From the NCBI GenBank assembly GCA_900551225.1, contig URUZ01000276.1:1-8158 (forward strand): DNA of 8,158 nt. The letters run 5' to 3'. The notes under the pieces are model-generated. The model was not told the DNA's origin. It searched no databases and saw only the letters and a program-made list of their open reading frames with translations. Positions 1-5,850 of this stretch are shown one piece after another; position 1 is the stretch's first letter; every line of letters starts with the position of its first letter. The position numbers were made by a program, and so were the translations under genes. The stretch comes from an uncultured Clostridium sp. Its GTDB lineage: Bacteria > Bacillota > Clostridia > Lachnospirales > Lachnospiraceae.

Positions 1-119
1 ATATAGGGTTTACTGCATTAATATTACAGATTGGGGTGACAGTAGGAATTTTAGCAATCTTGTTACTATGTTATTTCTTAAGCACATGGATTATTTTTAG
101 ACGTTCTGTTAATCCATAG
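1..119 (+). CDS. C-terminal fragment of a membrane protein (5' end outside window)
   Basis: Reading from base 3, the frame is open for 38 codons to TAG at 117-119; the gene begins before the window. The fragment is almost one long hydrophobic helix (IGFTALILQIGVTVGILAIL and onward), ending in a short positive tail, STWIIFRRSVNP. One last transmembrane helix followed by a basic cytoplasmic tail is common in ABC-2-type transporter permeases and other polytopic proteins. The fragment is too short to assign a family, so the ABC-2 reading is only a guess. A hairpin about 50 bases after the stop could end its transcript. Confidence 0.6.
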   Translation, partial: IGFTALILQIGVTVGILAILLLCYFLSTWIIFRRSVNP

Positions 120-168
120 GGATATTTGTAAAATGATTGTAACTATTAGCATAATCTATACTGCTAAA

Positions 169-203
169 AAGTGGGATAGCACTAAATTGACGCTATCCCA
201 CTT
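169..203. terminator. 12-bp perfect hairpin, probable intrinsic terminator
   Basis: AAGTGGGATAGC (169-180) and GCTATCCCACTT (192-203) form a perfect 12-bp stem with an 11-base loop. On the + strand only CTTCTC follows, a weak U-tract, but the position 50 bases after the stop at 119 suits a terminator for the upstream gene. On the - strand the stem is followed by TTTTT (complement of 166-170), a better terminator, yet no intact minus-strand gene lies to its right. It may be bidirectional. Confidence 0.65.
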
Positions 204-340
204 CTCGCATCATAAAGTTCTAATGAACTGCCCCTGGCAATAGCCGCTTACACTACTTTACCAAATTAGAGACTCTATTTCTGAATTTTTGACAGTTGCA
301 TTGAGTTTTTTTCAGTGGTGGGTTTTATGATAACCACTCC
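204..340. other. AT-rich gap without a recognisable gene
   Basis: No open frame with a ribosome binding site is visible on either strand. The only structures seen are a short near-palindrome TAGAG-A-CTCTA (267-277), a TTGACA hexamer (289-294) with no matching -10 at normal spacing, and the dyad AGTGGT (314-319) / ACCACT (333-338) just before the -10 box of the next gene. The dyad could be an operator, but this is unproven. Confidence 0.35.
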
Positions 341-349
341 TGCTATACT
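341..349 (+). promoter_or_regulatory. Extended -10 promoter of the GNAT gene
   Basis: TGCTATACT contains an extended -10 (TGn followed by TATACT at 344-349). There is no good -35 at 17 bases upstream, which an extended -10 can offset. The start of transcription would fall near 355-357, giving a leader of about 110 bases. The dyad AGTGGT/ACCACT (314-338) ends directly upstream and could bind a regulator. Confidence 0.5.
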
Positions 350-368
350 GTATTTAAATAAACAGATT

Positions 369-404
369 GGAATCCTGTTCATGAGAGCAGGCTTATTAGA
401 TTCC
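369..404 (+). promoter_or_regulatory. Folded leader of the GNAT gene
   Basis: GGAATC (369-374) pairs with GATTCC (399-404). Inside, CTGTTC (375-380) pairs with GAGCAG (385-390) with one G-U pair and an ATGA loop. The right-hand arm can alternatively pair downstream: TCCTTA (402-407) matches TAAGGA (451-456), which is part of the ribosome binding site, and TTAGAT (396-401) matches ATCTAA (448-453). The two folds exclude each other, so the leader could control translation. No known riboswitch class is recognised. Confidence 0.3.
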
Positions 405-466
405 TTAATTTAGAAGAAAACATAATGCCCGGTTAGACTTATATTGGATCTAAGGAGGTAAACATA

Positions 467-862
467 ATGGGATATAAAAAAGCAGGAATGGACGATATTG
501 GAATTCTCACGCAGCTCAGGCTTGAAGGTCTGCGGACAATAAATCATCTTGTCGCTGATGCTGATTTATCAAAGGTAAAAGAAGAGACGCGCCGATATTA
601 TGAGAGATGCTTTGAGCAGGATCTGCATGCTGCATGGCTGGTCTATGACGGTGACTGTGCAATTGGGGCGGGAGGGGTCACCTTCTATCAGGTCATGCCT
701 ACTTATCACAATCCTACTGGGGAAAGAGCCTGTATTATGAATATGTATGTTCACCCTGATTACCCCAGCAAAGAGATTACTATGAAGCTATTAGACCTTT
801 TGGTAGAGGAGGCCAAAAAAAGGGGCATTCACTTTATTACACTGGAAGCAACTGCTGTTTAG
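467..862 (+). CDS. GNAT-family N-acetyltransferase, probably truncated and decayed
   Basis: The 131-residue product reads as a GNAT acetyltransferase, a family that transfers an acetyl group from acetyl-CoA to an amine. ATG 467 has an excellent AAGGAGG (452-458) eight bases upstream. The beginning is typical (a DDIGILTQLRLEGLR helix), as are the central strand CIMNMYVHPDY (89-99) and the following helix KLLDLLVEEAKKRG. Two defects stand out. The acetyl-CoA loop, normally R/Q-x-x-G-x-G/A, reads P100-S-K-E-I-T105, so all three conserved positions are changed. The protein also stops at LEATAV, where relatives continue for about 20 residues with a G-R-P-L-Y-x-x-x-G-F-type segment. Another frame just after the stop reads GYRFI, which hints at a frameshift. 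Fold assignment is secure; activity is doubtful and this may be a pseudogene. Confidence 0.75.
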   Translation: MGYKKAGMDDIGILTQLRLEGLRTINHLVADADLSKVKEETRRYYERCFEQDLHAAWLVYDGDCAIGAGGVTFYQVMPTYHNPTGERACIMNMYVHPDYPSKEITMKLLDLLVEEAKKRGIHFITLEATAV

Positions 863-933
863 TATTAAGCACGGCGGGCTACCGATTCATTGTGGGGAAG
901 TTTCCCTGCATTCTCCAGCTGTGTACGCTCGAC

Positions 934-1235
934 TTATTCATATTCATCCAGTTTGGACAGATATCCGTAAGTGGCCTTCTCCACTTCTGCGACATGCTCA
1001 GACTGGCGGGAGGCATTCGCTTTGACATGGGGGAAATCGTAATCACAGCACACTATATTGTTAGTATTTTGCTAACATCAATTTCAATGCTCTCATAGCC
1101 AAAGCACATCATTAAAAAAGGTCCTTTTTCTTTGTTTTCGCCCAATGCCTGGGTAGGATAGGATATACAGGAAGGCCTTTCGAGCGATTCGAGCATTGTG
1201 TAGGACAGGGGTATTGAGTTTTTGACATTTTTCAC
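934..1235 (-). pseudogene. Minus-strand coding-like remnant, frame broken, family unknown
   Basis: Two adjoining minus-strand frames look coding but cannot be joined without a frameshift. The first runs from ATG at 1235 to a stop at 1053-1055 (60 residues; includes ENKEKGPFLMMCFGYESIEI). The second is open from 1071 to TAA at 934-936 (45 residues, no start codon) and has a soluble, charged protein-like composition, including CCDYDFPHVKANASRQSEHV and ending SKLDEYE. The frames overlap at 1053-1071, where one small indel would fuse them into a chain of about 100 residues. I do not recognise the family. No ribosome binding site was identified for the first ATG. This may be the decayed 3' end of a lost gene, or chance. 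Confidence 0.3.
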
Positions 1236-1272
1236 TAATTTTTGCCAATAGCATTCATAGACCAGCCATTAC

Positions 1273-1281
1273 TGATATACT
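1273..1281 (+). promoter_or_regulatory. Extended -10 promoter of the DUF362-permease-VOC operon
   Basis: TGATATACT has the extended -10 form TGn-TATACT (hexamer 1276-1281). No good -35 is found at 17 bases upstream. TTGCCA (1242-1247) and TTGACA (1222-1227) are present but too distant for normal spacing. Transcription would begin near 1288, leaving a leader of about 24 bases that is little more than the ribosome binding site. Confidence 0.5.
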
Positions 1282-1298
1282 GGTAAAAAAAGGAAAAT

Positions 1299-1303
1299 GG
1301 AGG
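1299..1303 (+). promoter_or_regulatory. Ribosome binding site fixing the DUF362 start at 1312
   Basis: GGAGG at 1299-1303 lies eight bases before ATG 1312. An in-frame ATG at 1297 overlaps this motif and would add five residues (MEVGV) ahead of the signal peptide. The 1312 start gives the normal spacing and a standard basic n-region. Confidence 0.8.
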
Positions 1304-1311
1304 TTGGCGTA

Positions 1312-2445
1312 ATGCGGAGAATAAACTCAAAGTTTGGAAAAACAGTTGTTTTATCAGTCGTAATGCTGATGGCCGGGACATTAACTGCCTGTAACCATGG
1401 AGGCGAGACAAATCCATCGCAGGAAGTGCAGACATCGCAGGAAGTACAGACAACACAGGAAGTACAGACAACACAGGAAACCACAAAAGCAGAGGCACAG
1501 ACAGAAACCGTGATGATTCCGTGCGAAGAGACAGCACCGGAAGAGAAGAAAGAAGACTATCAAACATATGAATCTGATACCGAGGGTTCCACTGTATATA
1601 TGACAAAGGATATCAGTCCGGAAGCGCTGCAAAAAGCCTACGAGGCGCTGGGCCGGGAGGCAGCCGGTAAAGTCGCTGTCAAGCTAAGTATGGGAGAACC
1701 GGGAGGACACTATTTTCTGTCTCCCGACCTAATAAAAGAACTTGTGCAGAGTGTTGACGGAACCATCGTGGACTGCAATACTGCATATGGAGGAAAAAGG
1801 GCCAGCACGGCGATGCATCTGCAGGCAGCCGAAGATCACGGATTTACGGCCATCGCCCCGGTAGATATTTTAGATGCGGAAGATGAGATTAGCCTTCCGG
1901 TGACCGGAGGAACGCATTTAAAAGAAGATATTGTAGGTTCCCACTATAATGACTATGATTTCGTCATGGTACTTTCCCACTTTAAAGGGCATGAGATGGG
2001 CGGCTTTGGCGGAGCCATAAAAAACATCTCCATAGGATTTGCATCCTCCGGCGGAAAGAATCTGATCCACAGCGCTGGCAACAGTCTGACGGGCTGGGGC
2101 GGTTCCACACAGGATACCTTCTTAGAGTCCATGGCCGAAGCAGCCAGCGCGGTTGCAGCTGATCGGGGTGAAAATATTCTCTACATTAGTGTGATGAATA
2201 ATCTGTCAGTGGATTGTGACTGCAGCGCCTACCCGGCAAAACCTGCCATGGCGGATATCGGAATCCTTGCCTCCCTTGATCCTGTTGCTTTGGATCAGGC
2301 GTGTGTGGACCTTGTGTATCTGGCAGAGGACGGAGAAAAACTGGTAAAACGGATTGAGTCCAAAAACGGACTGCTGACCCTGGAACATGCAGAGAAGATG
2401 GGGCTTGGCGGCAGAACCTACCGTCTGGTGGACCTCGATGAGTGA
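1312..2445 (+). CDS. DUF362-domain lipoprotein
   Basis: The 377-residue product begins with a lipoprotein signal: basic MRRINSKFGK, a hydrophobic stretch (11-25), and lipobox L24-T-A-C27. Mature protein should be tethered by Cys27 to the outer face of the membrane. Residues 28-95 are a low-complexity linker rich in Q, T and E with QEVQTT repeats. From about residue 95 to the end it matches the DUF362 family, with the characteristic SHFKGHEMGGFGGAIKNIS segment (222-240), a DCDC pair (301-304) and GILASLDPVALDQACVDLV (317-335). DUF362 proteins often carry an added 4Fe-4S ferredoxin domain; none is visible here. The conserved His and Cys residues suggest metal or cofactor binding, but the biochemical role is not known. 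The gene overlaps the following permease gene by eight bases, so the products probably work together outside and within the membrane. Confidence 0.85.
   Translation: MRRINSKFGKTVVLSVVMLMAGTLTACNHGGETNPSQEVQTSQEVQTTQEVQTTQETTKAEAQTETVMIPCEETAPEEKKEDYQTYESDTEGSTVYMTKDISPEALQKAYEALGREAAGKVAVKLSMGEPGGHYFLSPDLIKELVQSVDGTIVDCNTAYGGKRASTAMHLQAAEDHGFTAIAPVDILDAEDEISLPVTGGTHLKEDIVGSHYNDYDFVMVLSHFKGHEMGGFGGAIKNISIGFASSGGKNLIHSAGNSLTGWGGSTQDTFLESMAEAASAVAADRGENILYISVMNNLSVDCDCSAYPAKPAMADIGILASLDPVALDQACVDLVYLAEDGEKLVKRIESKNGLLTLEHAEKMGLGGRTYRLVDLDE
1420..1473 (+). repeat. 18-bp in-frame tandem repeat (three copies plus a partial)
   Basis: The unit CAGGAAGTACAGACAACA occurs at 1438-1455 and 1456-1473 without change. 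A variant copy at 1420-1437 differs at a few bases, and a partial copy (CAGGAA) follows at 1474. Each unit encodes QEVQTT/S in the surface linker of the lipoprotein, starting at residue 37. The length divides by three, so copy changes would lengthen or shorten the tether without breaking the frame. Confidence 0.9.
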
Positions 2446-3337
2446 TGTTATAAAACGGGAATCCGTTTATCTCTGGTATTATTTCAGCGTCCAGTTTGAA
2501 CAGATTGCCCCTTATTGGATTCTTGGCATGGTGCTTGGGTCTGTTGTATCGGTGTTTGGAAAAAAAAGAATTCACAGTTTTGTGGCTTTACTGGGAAACA
2601 GCCGCCTGGGAGTAGTTGGAGTAATTCCAGCCAGTTTATTGGGAATTGCCTCCCCGCTCTGTATGTATGGAACCATTCCGATAGCGGCGGCATTTTCCCA
2701 AAAAGGATTGAAGGACGATTTTCTGGCTGCATTCATGATGAGTTCGATTTTACTCAACCCGCAGCTGCTCTTATACAGTGCTGCCCTGGGAAAGAGAGCG
2801 CTTTTTATACGCTTCCTGGCCTGCCTTTTATGTGGTATTACGGTTGGCGTGCTGATTCACTATTTTTACAAAGGAAAAGCATTCTTTAAGTTCGACAGCT
2901 TTGAAGAGCCGGTAAATCGGGACACCAGCCCTCACATAGGCGTCCGGCTGATTAAGAATATAGGAAGGAATTTTAAGGCTACAGGCGGTTATTTCGTGTT
3001 AGGCGTACTATTATCTGCCCTGTTTCAGCGCTATGTGCCAGCCAGGGCATTTGCAGGTCTGTTCGGGAAAAACAGCGGCTTTGGAGTGCTGTTGGCAGCC
3101 ACAATCGGAGTCCCCTTATACGCCTGCGGCGGAGGAACCATACCGCTCTTGCAGCAATGGCTGGCAGACGGCATGAGCATGGGCGCGGCGGCAGCGTTTA
3201 TGCTGACCGGACCGGCAACTAAAATTACAAACCTGGGAGCGGTAAAAATAGTACTGGGAAACCGACGCTTCGGCCTTTATCTGGGTTTTATCGCTGTCTT
3301 CTCTGTAATAGCCGGTTTTTTGGTAAATATTAGTTAA
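2438..3337 (+). CDS. Permease of the UPF0718/DUF318 (ArsP-like) family
   Basis: Starting at ATG 2438 the product is 299 residues; an in-frame ATG at 2387 lies inside the DUF362 gene and would add 17 non-hydrophobic residues. The chosen start overlaps the DUF362 stop by eight bases, with a modest GGTGG about six bases upstream, so translational coupling is likely. The protein is strongly hydrophobic with perhaps eight helices in two halves around a polar loop (about 146-168). Each half carries a related motif: SPLCMYGTIPIAAAF (72-86, Cys75) and GVPLYACGGGTIPL (224-237, Cys230), and TGPATKITNLG follows at 257-267. This two-half pattern is that of the permease family that includes ArsP, an organoarsenical exporter, and other predicted metal(loid) permeases. 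Substrate here is unknown; arsenic export is only one possibility. Residues 1-20 are probably cytoplasmic or interfacial. Confidence 0.8.
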   Translation: MSDVIKRESVYLWYYFSVQFEQIAPYWILGMVLGSVVSVFGKKRIHSFVALLGNSRLGVVGVIPASLLGIASPLCMYGTIPIAAAFSQKGLKDDFLAAFMMSSILLNPQLLLYSAALGKRALFIRFLACLLCGITVGVLIHYFYKGKAFFKFDSFEEPVNRDTSPHIGVRLIKNIGRNFKATGGYFVLGVLLSALFQRYVPARAFAGLFGKNSGFGVLLAATIGVPLYACGGGTIPLLQQWLADGMSMGAAAAFMLTGPATKITNLGAVKIVLGNRRFGLYLGFIAVFSVIAGFLVNIS

Positions 3338-3366
3338 TATGAATAAAGAATTATGGAGGAGAAATT

Positions 3367-3753
3367 ATGAGTGCAAAAATACACAGTATCATAATTGACT
3401 GTAAAAATCCGAATGAGTTAAGCAGCTTTTACGCACAAATACTTGACTGGAAGCCACTTCCTGACAGCTGGTGCGGCTTAATCTCGCCCAATGGCGAACG
3501 TGTAGAGTTCCAATTAGATGAAGGTTATATACGGCCTGAATGGCCGTCTAAACCCGGTAGTCAAGGGCAGATGATACATTTGGACTATTATGTAGATGAT
3601 TTACAACAATCGGCTGCACAGGCCCAGAAACTTGGAGCAACGGTTTCACCCACCCAGTTTTATGAGGAATATCAGTGTATTACGATGTTCGATCCGGAAG
3701 GACATCCGTTTTGCCTGCTGCAAAATCCAGGTTCAGCATCAGCTGAAGAATAA
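3367..3753 (+). CDS. VOC (glyoxalase/bleomycin-resistance fold) family protein
   Basis: The 128-residue product has the length of a single VOC-fold protein, with two beta-alpha-beta-beta-beta modules. ATG 3367 follows GGAGG (3355-3359) at seven bases. Module one starts KIHSIIIDCKNPNELSSFYA (4-23); module two starts MIHLDYYVDDL (69-79) and ends MFDPEGHPFCLLQNP (107-121). Two usual metal-ligand positions are His6 and His71. The position often occupied by Glu in the last strand is Cys116, so a typical glyoxalase I metal site is not complete. It resembles the glyoxalase-like group with a DPEGHPFC ending, which has no fixed function. Only 29 bases separate it from the permease gene and no promoter is visible between them, so it is probably cotranscribed with the DUF362-permease pair. 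It could be a small-molecule-binding or resistance protein. Confidence 0.85.
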   Translation: MSAKIHSIIIDCKNPNELSSFYAQILDWKPLPDSWCGLISPNGERVEFQLDEGYIRPEWPSKPGSQGQMIHLDYYVDDLQQSAAQAQKLGATVSPTQFYEEYQCITMFDPEGHPFCLLQNPGSASAEE

Positions 3754-3809
3754 TTAAGACTTATTTATTCTTTACAAGAAATAGTGTTTTTATTTCATAG
3801 TTCGTACAA

Positions 3810-3849
3810 GAACACCGCTATCTTCCCATCAGGGATGTTGGCGGTGTTC
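3810..3849 (+). terminator. Hairpin ending the DUF362-permease-VOC operon
   Basis: GAACACCGC (3810-3818) pairs perfectly with GCGGTGTTC (3841-3849), and the stem extends by T-G and A-T. An inner stem CCC/GGG with an ATCA loop caps it. It starts about 57 bases after the VOC stop. The following bases ATTGTATAAG are not a clear U-tract, so termination may be inefficient. Confidence 0.55.
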
Positions 3850-3976
3850 ATTGTATAAGGCCCTGACTGCAAAAAATTCGTTCAGACATGACACAAGGAA
3901 TGATATGATTTCCTATTCAGATGCCGATTTTCTCATATTCCAAAATACAGATGGAGACATTAAGAAATAATTGGAA
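3850..3976. other. Gap between operon terminator and regulator promoter
   Basis: No confident gene is seen. A 21-codon frame (ATG 3905 to TAA 3968-3970) has a weak AAGGAA four bases upstream and continues open for 29 codons after its stop to 4060. It has no recognised similarity and its continuation overlaps the promoter and hairpin of the next gene, so it is not called as a gene. Confidence 0.3.
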
Positions 3977-4005
3977 TTGAGAAAAGTGGATTTTCACGAT
4001 AAAAT
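3977..4005 (+). promoter_or_regulatory. Sigma-A-type promoter of the response regulator-kinase operon
   Basis: TTGAGA (3977-3982) and TAAAAT (4000-4005) are separated by exactly 17 bases. This is the best conventional promoter in the window. Predicted transcript start is about 4012, leaving a leader of roughly 72 bases. The spacer contains the small dyad GAAAA-GTGGA-TTTTC (3981-3995), which may be incidental. Confidence 0.65.
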
Positions 4006-4050
4006 AAAATGGAACTACACATCTTTTGTGAAGTTCTGTAACATTTTATT
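4003..4050 (+). promoter_or_regulatory. Long hairpin at the start of the regulator transcript
   Basis: GAACTACACA (4012-4021) pairs with TGTGAAGTTC (4027-4036) with one A-A mismatch and a TCTTT loop. Outside it, AATAAAATG (4003-4011) is a perfect complement of CATTTTATT (4042-4050), leaving a five-base bulge TGTAA (4037-4041). The inner stem begins at the predicted transcription start, so it would cap the mRNA 5' end. The full dyad, including the -10 region, is present only in DNA. It could stabilise the mRNA, act as an operator, or help terminate upstream transcription. Confidence 0.5.
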
Positions 4051-4083
4051 GTGTTCTTAGTTTAGAAAAGAGAGGGATTTTTC

Positions 4084-4767
4084 ATGAGGATATTAGTGGT
4101 GGAGGATGACCGCCTTTTGAATAACACGCTTTGCTACAACCTTTCTGTTGAAGGATATACGATAGACGCTGCTGTAACAAAAGCGGAGGCCGCGGCGTTT
4201 TGCGAAAAGCGGGACTATGATCTGATTGTGCTGGACGTGAACCTGCCGGATGGAAATGGCTTTGATTTCTGCCAGGAACGAAAGGAGCGCCGCCCCGACA
4301 CCGCCATTATCTTCCTGACGGCCCACGACATGGAGAGCGATATGCTCCGGGGCTTCGAGCTGGGAGCGGACGACTATGTGACAAAGCCCTTTCCCATCAG
4401 CGTATTCCGCAAAAAAGTTGCTGCCTTGCTTTCCCGGGTGCAAAAGCAGTCAGGCAGCGATTTCTTCGACGATAGAAACCTGCGAATCGACTTCACGGGG
4501 ATGAGCGCCACTCTGGCGGGGCAGGCAGTTTCCTTCACGCCGCTGGAATACAGGCTGCTGAAGGTGCTGACGAAAAACCCGCAGATCGTACTCACGCGGC
4601 AGGCGCTATTGGAGAAGCTATGGGATGCGGATGAAAATTTTGTGGATGAGCATGCCCTGACCTCCGCCATCAGCCGTATCCGGGGCAAAATTGAGGGCAA
4701 CGGGTTTTCTTATATCAAAACAGTATATGGCATGGGGTATCTGTGGATTGGAGGGATGAATAAATGA
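4084..4767 (+). CDS. OmpR-family response regulator (BceR/VanR-like)
   Basis: The 227-residue product has the normal length for an OmpR-type regulator. The receiver domain (1-118) shows acidic E7-D8, phosphorylation site D51 in DLIVLDVNLPDGNG, T79 and K101 in DDYVTKPF. A winged-helix DNA-binding domain (about 130-222) includes FTPLEYRLLKVL, the recognition region HALTSAISRIRGKIE and the wing IKTVYGMGYLW. ATG 4084 follows GAGAGGG (4070-4076) by seven bases. Its stop overlaps the kinase start (ATGA, 4764-4767). The neighbouring ABC genes and the dyads in front of them suggest that it activates the transporter operon when phosphorylated. It is clearly GC-richer in third codon positions than the genes upstream. 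Ligand and subfamily cannot be set from sequence alone. Confidence 0.93.
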   Translation: MRILVVEDDRLLNNTLCYNLSVEGYTIDAAVTKAEAAAFCEKRDYDLIVLDVNLPDGNGFDFCQERKERRPDTAIIFLTAHDMESDMLRGFELGADDYVTKPFPISVFRKKVAALLSRVQKQSGSDFFDDRNLRIDFTGMSATLAGQAVSFTPLEYRLLKVLTKNPQIVLTRQALLEKLWDADENFVDEHALTSAISRIRGKIEGNGFSYIKTVYGMGYLWIGGMNK

Positions 4768-5795
4768 CAGGTCTAAAACACTCCGTCAATCAAATTTGTG
4801 TCGGGGTGTACGTCATCCTTTTGCTGCTGTCCGCAGCCTTTCTTGCGGTGATGTACAGGCTGACCAACAACATGGAGGTGGTCTGGTATACCCTTGTGTT
4901 CCTACTGCTGGTTTTAGCATGCGTCGCCTTCTTTACTGCCGCCCTGCGCGGGAAGTTGACCGGATTCTCAGATAGACTGTGCGGGCTGCTGGACGCAATG
5001 ACGGCGGGGAACATGGAGCTGCCAGAGCTGGCGGAGGAAGAAAGCCTATTCTATAAAATCAATCACCGCCTGGTCCGCCTGTACGAAATCATGGGAGAAA
5101 ACCGGCGCGGCATCGCAAAGGAGCGGGCCGAGCTGCAGGAGTTGATCTCCGATATTGCCCACCAGGTGAAGACTCCCATCGCCAATCTGAAAATGGTGAA
5201 CGCCACGCTTTTGGAGGAGCCTGTCCCGGAGGAAAAACGGAGGGAGTTTTTGCAGGCGGCCAGCGGCCAGCTGGACAAGCTGGATTTTCTGATGCAGGCC
5301 ATGATTAAAACTTCCCGCCTGGAAACCGGCGTCATCGCCCTGGAGAAAAAGGAGCAGCGTATCTATGACACATTGGCATCGGCGCTGGGCGAAATCCTGC
5401 TGAATGCTGAGAAAAAGCAGATTGAGGTTCTGGTGCGCTGCAATGAATACCTGCGCGTCTCCCATGACCGGAAGTGGACTAGCGAGGCGTTATTCAACAT
5501 TTTGGACAACGCCATAAAATATACGCCCACCAGCGGCAGTATCCGAGTCTCAGTCGAGGAACGGGAGATGTACTTGAAAATTGATATTGCCGACACTGGA
5601 ATGGGAATCACAGAACAAAACCAGGGGGCCATCTTCAAACGGTTTTACCGGGAGGAAGCGGTGCGCGACGTAGAGGGTATCGGGATTGGTCTGTATCTGG
5701 CCAGGGAAATTATCACGATGCAGGGCGGCTACATCCTCGTTTCGTCCAGCCCGGGTCAGGGCGCCACCTTTTCTGTGTTCCTGCCCCGCAGGTGA
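4764..5795 (+). CDS. Sensor histidine kinase with short extracellular loop (BceS-like)
   Basis: The 343-residue product has two membrane helices (about 11-30 and 39-60) separated by only about ten residues, too little for a separate sensing domain. Such kinases usually sense through a partner ABC transporter rather than binding the signal themselves. The dimerisation/phosphoacceptor segment ELISDIAHQVKTPIANLKM (126-144) carries His133. The ATPase domain has the N-box EALFNILDNAIKYT (241-254), the G1 box DIADTGMGI (274-282), the F-box FKRFYR (291-296) and the G2 box GIGIGLYLA (305-313), all intact. Start ATG 4764 overlaps the regulator stop by four bases and has GGAGGG (4750-4755) eight bases upstream. 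It should phosphorylate the regulator encoded before it. Confidence 0.93.
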   Translation: MTGLKHSVNQICVGVYVILLLLSAAFLAVMYRLTNNMEVVWYTLVFLLLVLACVAFFTAALRGKLTGFSDRLCGLLDAMTAGNMELPELAEEESLFYKINHRLVRLYEIMGENRRGIAKERAELQELISDIAHQVKTPIANLKMVNATLLEEPVPEEKRREFLQAASGQLDKLDFLMQAMIKTSRLETGVIALEKKEQRIYDTLASALGEILLNAEKKQIEVLVRCNEYLRVSHDRKWTSEALFNILDNAIKYTPTSGSIRVSVEEREMYLKIDIADTGMGITEQNQGAIFKRFYREEAVRDVEGIGIGLYLAREIITMQGGYILVSSSPGQGATFSVFLPRR

Positions 5796-5807
5796 AAAAC
5801 CAAAATA

Positions 5808-5821
5808 TCACAAAATTGTGA
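5808..5821 (+). promoter_or_regulatory. Upstream candidate response-regulator operator
   Basis: TCACA-AAAT-TGTGA is a perfect 14-bp palindrome of the form TNACA-N4-TGTNA, close to the dyad described for BceR-type regulators. It lies 13 bases after the kinase stop. Its centre is 43 bases from that of a second copy (5851-5864), about four helical turns, so two dimers could bind on the same face. Confidence 0.6.
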
Positions 5822-5850
5822 CATTTGAAGGGGCCGTGGAAGCACCTTCG

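Noticed and set aside
969..986. AAGTGG-CCTTCT-CCACTT hairpin
   Set aside because: Six-base stem without a U-tract or nearby gene end; likely chance within the remnant frame.
892..1098. 68-codon + strand frame after the GNAT gene
   Set aside because: No ribosome binding site, odd hydrophobic composition, and the opposite strand of the same bases looks more protein-like.
1235..1632. Minus-strand frames rich in Leu, Cys and Ser opposite the DUF362 5' end
   Set aside because: They mirror the repeat-rich linker of the real gene on the + strand and have no start signals.
3367..3753. Reading the VOC protein as ArsI (C-As lyase) next to an ArsP-like permease
   Set aside because: ArsI needs an adjacent Cys pair; this protein has only isolated Cys residues (12, 36, 104, 116), so the arsenic link is not supported.
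3905..4060. Short frame with internal stop at 3968-3970, open on either side
   Set aside because: AT-rich chance frames of this size are common, and the second half coincides with the promoter and hairpin of the regulator operon.
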